Assembly (NCBI GenBank): GCA_018679295.1
Contig: JAHHLP010000192.1
Coordinates: 1 to 7,042, forward strand
Length of the DNA: 7,042 nucleotides
Direction: 5' to 3'
DNA from: Rhodothermia bacterium
GTDB taxonomy: Bacteria > Bacteroidota > Rhodothermia > Rhodothermales > JABDKH01
The translations under genes were made by a program, and so were the position numbers. How positions within the stretch are numbered: position 1 is the first letter of the stretch; each line of letters opens with the position of its first letter. Below are positions 6,231-7,042 of this stretch, piece after piece. The notes under the pieces are model-generated. The model saw only the letters and a list, made by a program, of their open reading frames with translations, ran no database searches and was not told the DNA's origin.

Positions 6231-7042
6231 CTAGTCGGCCTTGGGTACTACTCCGACGATGCGAAGAGGACCGCCACTTCCGCCGGCGATCTTCATGGGT
6301 AGAGCAAAAACCCATGCACCGGTAGGTGGAAGCGCGCCGGGATTTGCGATGTTCTCGAAAGCTGGAATGTTAGCCTCGAACAGTGTTTGATGGGCTTCGA
6401 AGTGAGTCGACTGCCCGTAGTCGATACTGGGTGTGTCTATCCCCACTGCGTGTATGTGCCGATTGGCAACCAGCCAGGTCGCCGCAGACGGATCCAAGCC
6501 CGGGAAGTGAAGCTGCGCTACTGCTTCGGCTCCCCGATCAGCCGTGCCCATGTATCTCGACCGATCTGGCCAGAATTCCGAGTAGCCCGTATTAAATAGC
6601 AAAATCGCGCCGTCTGGAAGTGGACCGTGATCCGACTCCCACCGCAGCATGTCATCACGACTTATTTGGTAGTCCGGATTGGCCGCGACCTGCGCTGCAA
6701 CATCCACGACAGCTGCGGGACCGATCAGATTAGCGAGCGGTATCTCGTCGGCCGTCTGTTTGCCGTCCGCAAAGTGCACCGGCGCATCGAGGTGCGTGCC
6801 GCCATGCTCCGCGGCCCGGAATGTGTTGGCAGAGTAGTAGAAGCCTTTGTCGGTGTATCCGGCGAAGCCAGGTTCGAGAACAAAGCCCTCCTCAGTCGGC
6901 CAGTAGACGCTTGTCGAGTCGAATGTATGTGTAAGGTCGACGAATTGCGCGCTACCGAGGGTGCGGTCGAGATCAATTTCAGTTCGCTGGCAACCCGCTG
7001 CAATCAAAGCAGCTGCTGCAATCAGCAAGGGTCGAGACGGAC
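6231..7042 (-). CDS. Cyclase / kynurenine-formamidase-like metal hydrolase, predicted lipoprotein (5' end outside window)
   Basis: Member of the cyclase family (Pfam PF04199 in my judgement), which includes kynurenine formamidase and isatin hydrolase; these hydrolyse amide or lactam bonds using a divalent metal. The metal-binding signature HGGTHLDAPVHF is present, followed by FNTGYSEFW, GIDTPSIDYGQST, and the C-terminal HFEAHQTLFEANIPAFENI with its conserved His and Glu. The N-terminus visible here reads RPLLIAAAALIAAGCQRTE: basic residues, a short hydrophobic stretch and a lipobox A-A-G-C, so the mature protein should start at the Cys and be lipid-anchored outside the cytoplasm. The frame stays open to the right edge, and the TTG at 7026-7028 would cut off the basic n-region, so the true start is probably beyond 7042. 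About 265 residues follow that TTG, nearly the whole protein. Substrate is unknown; the export makes a classic tryptophan-degradation role less likely. Confidence 0.85.
   Translation of the reverse strand, partial: PSRPLLIAAAALIAAGCQRTEIDLDRTLGSAQFVDLTHTFDSTSVYWPTEEGFVLEPGFAGYTDKGFYYSANTFRAAEHGGTHLDAPVHFADGKQTADEIPLANLIGPAAVVDVAAQVAANPDYQISRDDMLRWESDHGPLPDGAILLFNTGYSEFWPDRSRYMGTADRGAEAVAQLHFPGLDPSAATWLVANRHIHAVGIDTPSIDYGQSTHFEAHQTLFEANIPAFENIANPGALPPTGAWVFALPMKIAGGSGGPLRIVGVVPKAD

Noticed and set aside
6193..6239. Inverted repeat between mscS and the cyclase gene as a bidirectional terminator
   Set aside because: The arms are only seven bases with a 33-base gap and no T-run follows on either strand.
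1..7042. CRISPR arrays, insertion sequences, toxin-antitoxin or phage genes
   Set aside because: No regularly spaced repeats, terminal inverted repeats or transposase, integrase or phage motifs were found; the tRNA has no flanking integrase or visible attachment-site repeat.

Overview
The window is chromosomal bacterial DNA of moderate-to-high GC that carries ordinary housekeeping and catabolic genes. No phage, transposon, plasmid, CRISPR or defence genes are visible. Several genes (folD, asd, fadJ) have no recognisable Shine-Dalgarno sequence, while mscS and, weakly, fadI do. Weak Shine-Dalgarno use and the FolD sequence style would fit a lineage such as the Bacteroidota/Rhodothermota, but that placement is an inference at low confidence.

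Layout from left to right. Positions 1-2131 (minus strand) hold a fatty-acid beta-oxidation operon. Its first gene is fadI (3-ketoacyl-CoA thiolase) and its second is fadJ (enoyl-CoA hydratase / 3-hydroxyacyl-CoA dehydrogenase), which runs off the left edge. Positions 2155-2309 (minus) hold a complete tRNA-Gly(GCC) gene with a recognisable promoter and an intrinsic terminator. That terminator ends only about 25-35 bases before the fadI start. Positions 2352-3946 (minus) hold asd (archaeal/fungal-type aspartate-semialdehyde dehydrogenase) and a GNAT acetyltransferase that overlaps it by four bases. Positions 3947-4175 are a divergent intergenic region with weak promoter candidates for both directions. 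Positions 4176-6143 (plus) hold folD followed 36 bases later by an MscS-type mechanosensitive channel gene, probably one operon. Positions 6231-7042 (minus, open at the right edge) encode a lipoprotein of the cyclase / kynurenine-formamidase-like metal hydrolase family, convergent with mscS.

Functionally, FadI and FadJ would form a beta-oxidation complex that turns enoyl-CoA into acetyl-CoA and a shortened acyl-CoA. Asd supplies the branch-point intermediate for lysine/diaminopimelate, threonine and methionine. FolD supplies one-carbon folate units. MscS is an osmotic safety valve in the inner membrane. The cyclase-like protein is an exported lipoprotein of unknown substrate. Apart from the operon pairs, the genes do not form an obvious joint pathway.

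I looked for an undescribed system and did not find one. The points most worth a second look are the tRNA-terminator-fadI junction, the asd-GNAT translational overlap and the secreted cyclase-like lipoprotein.
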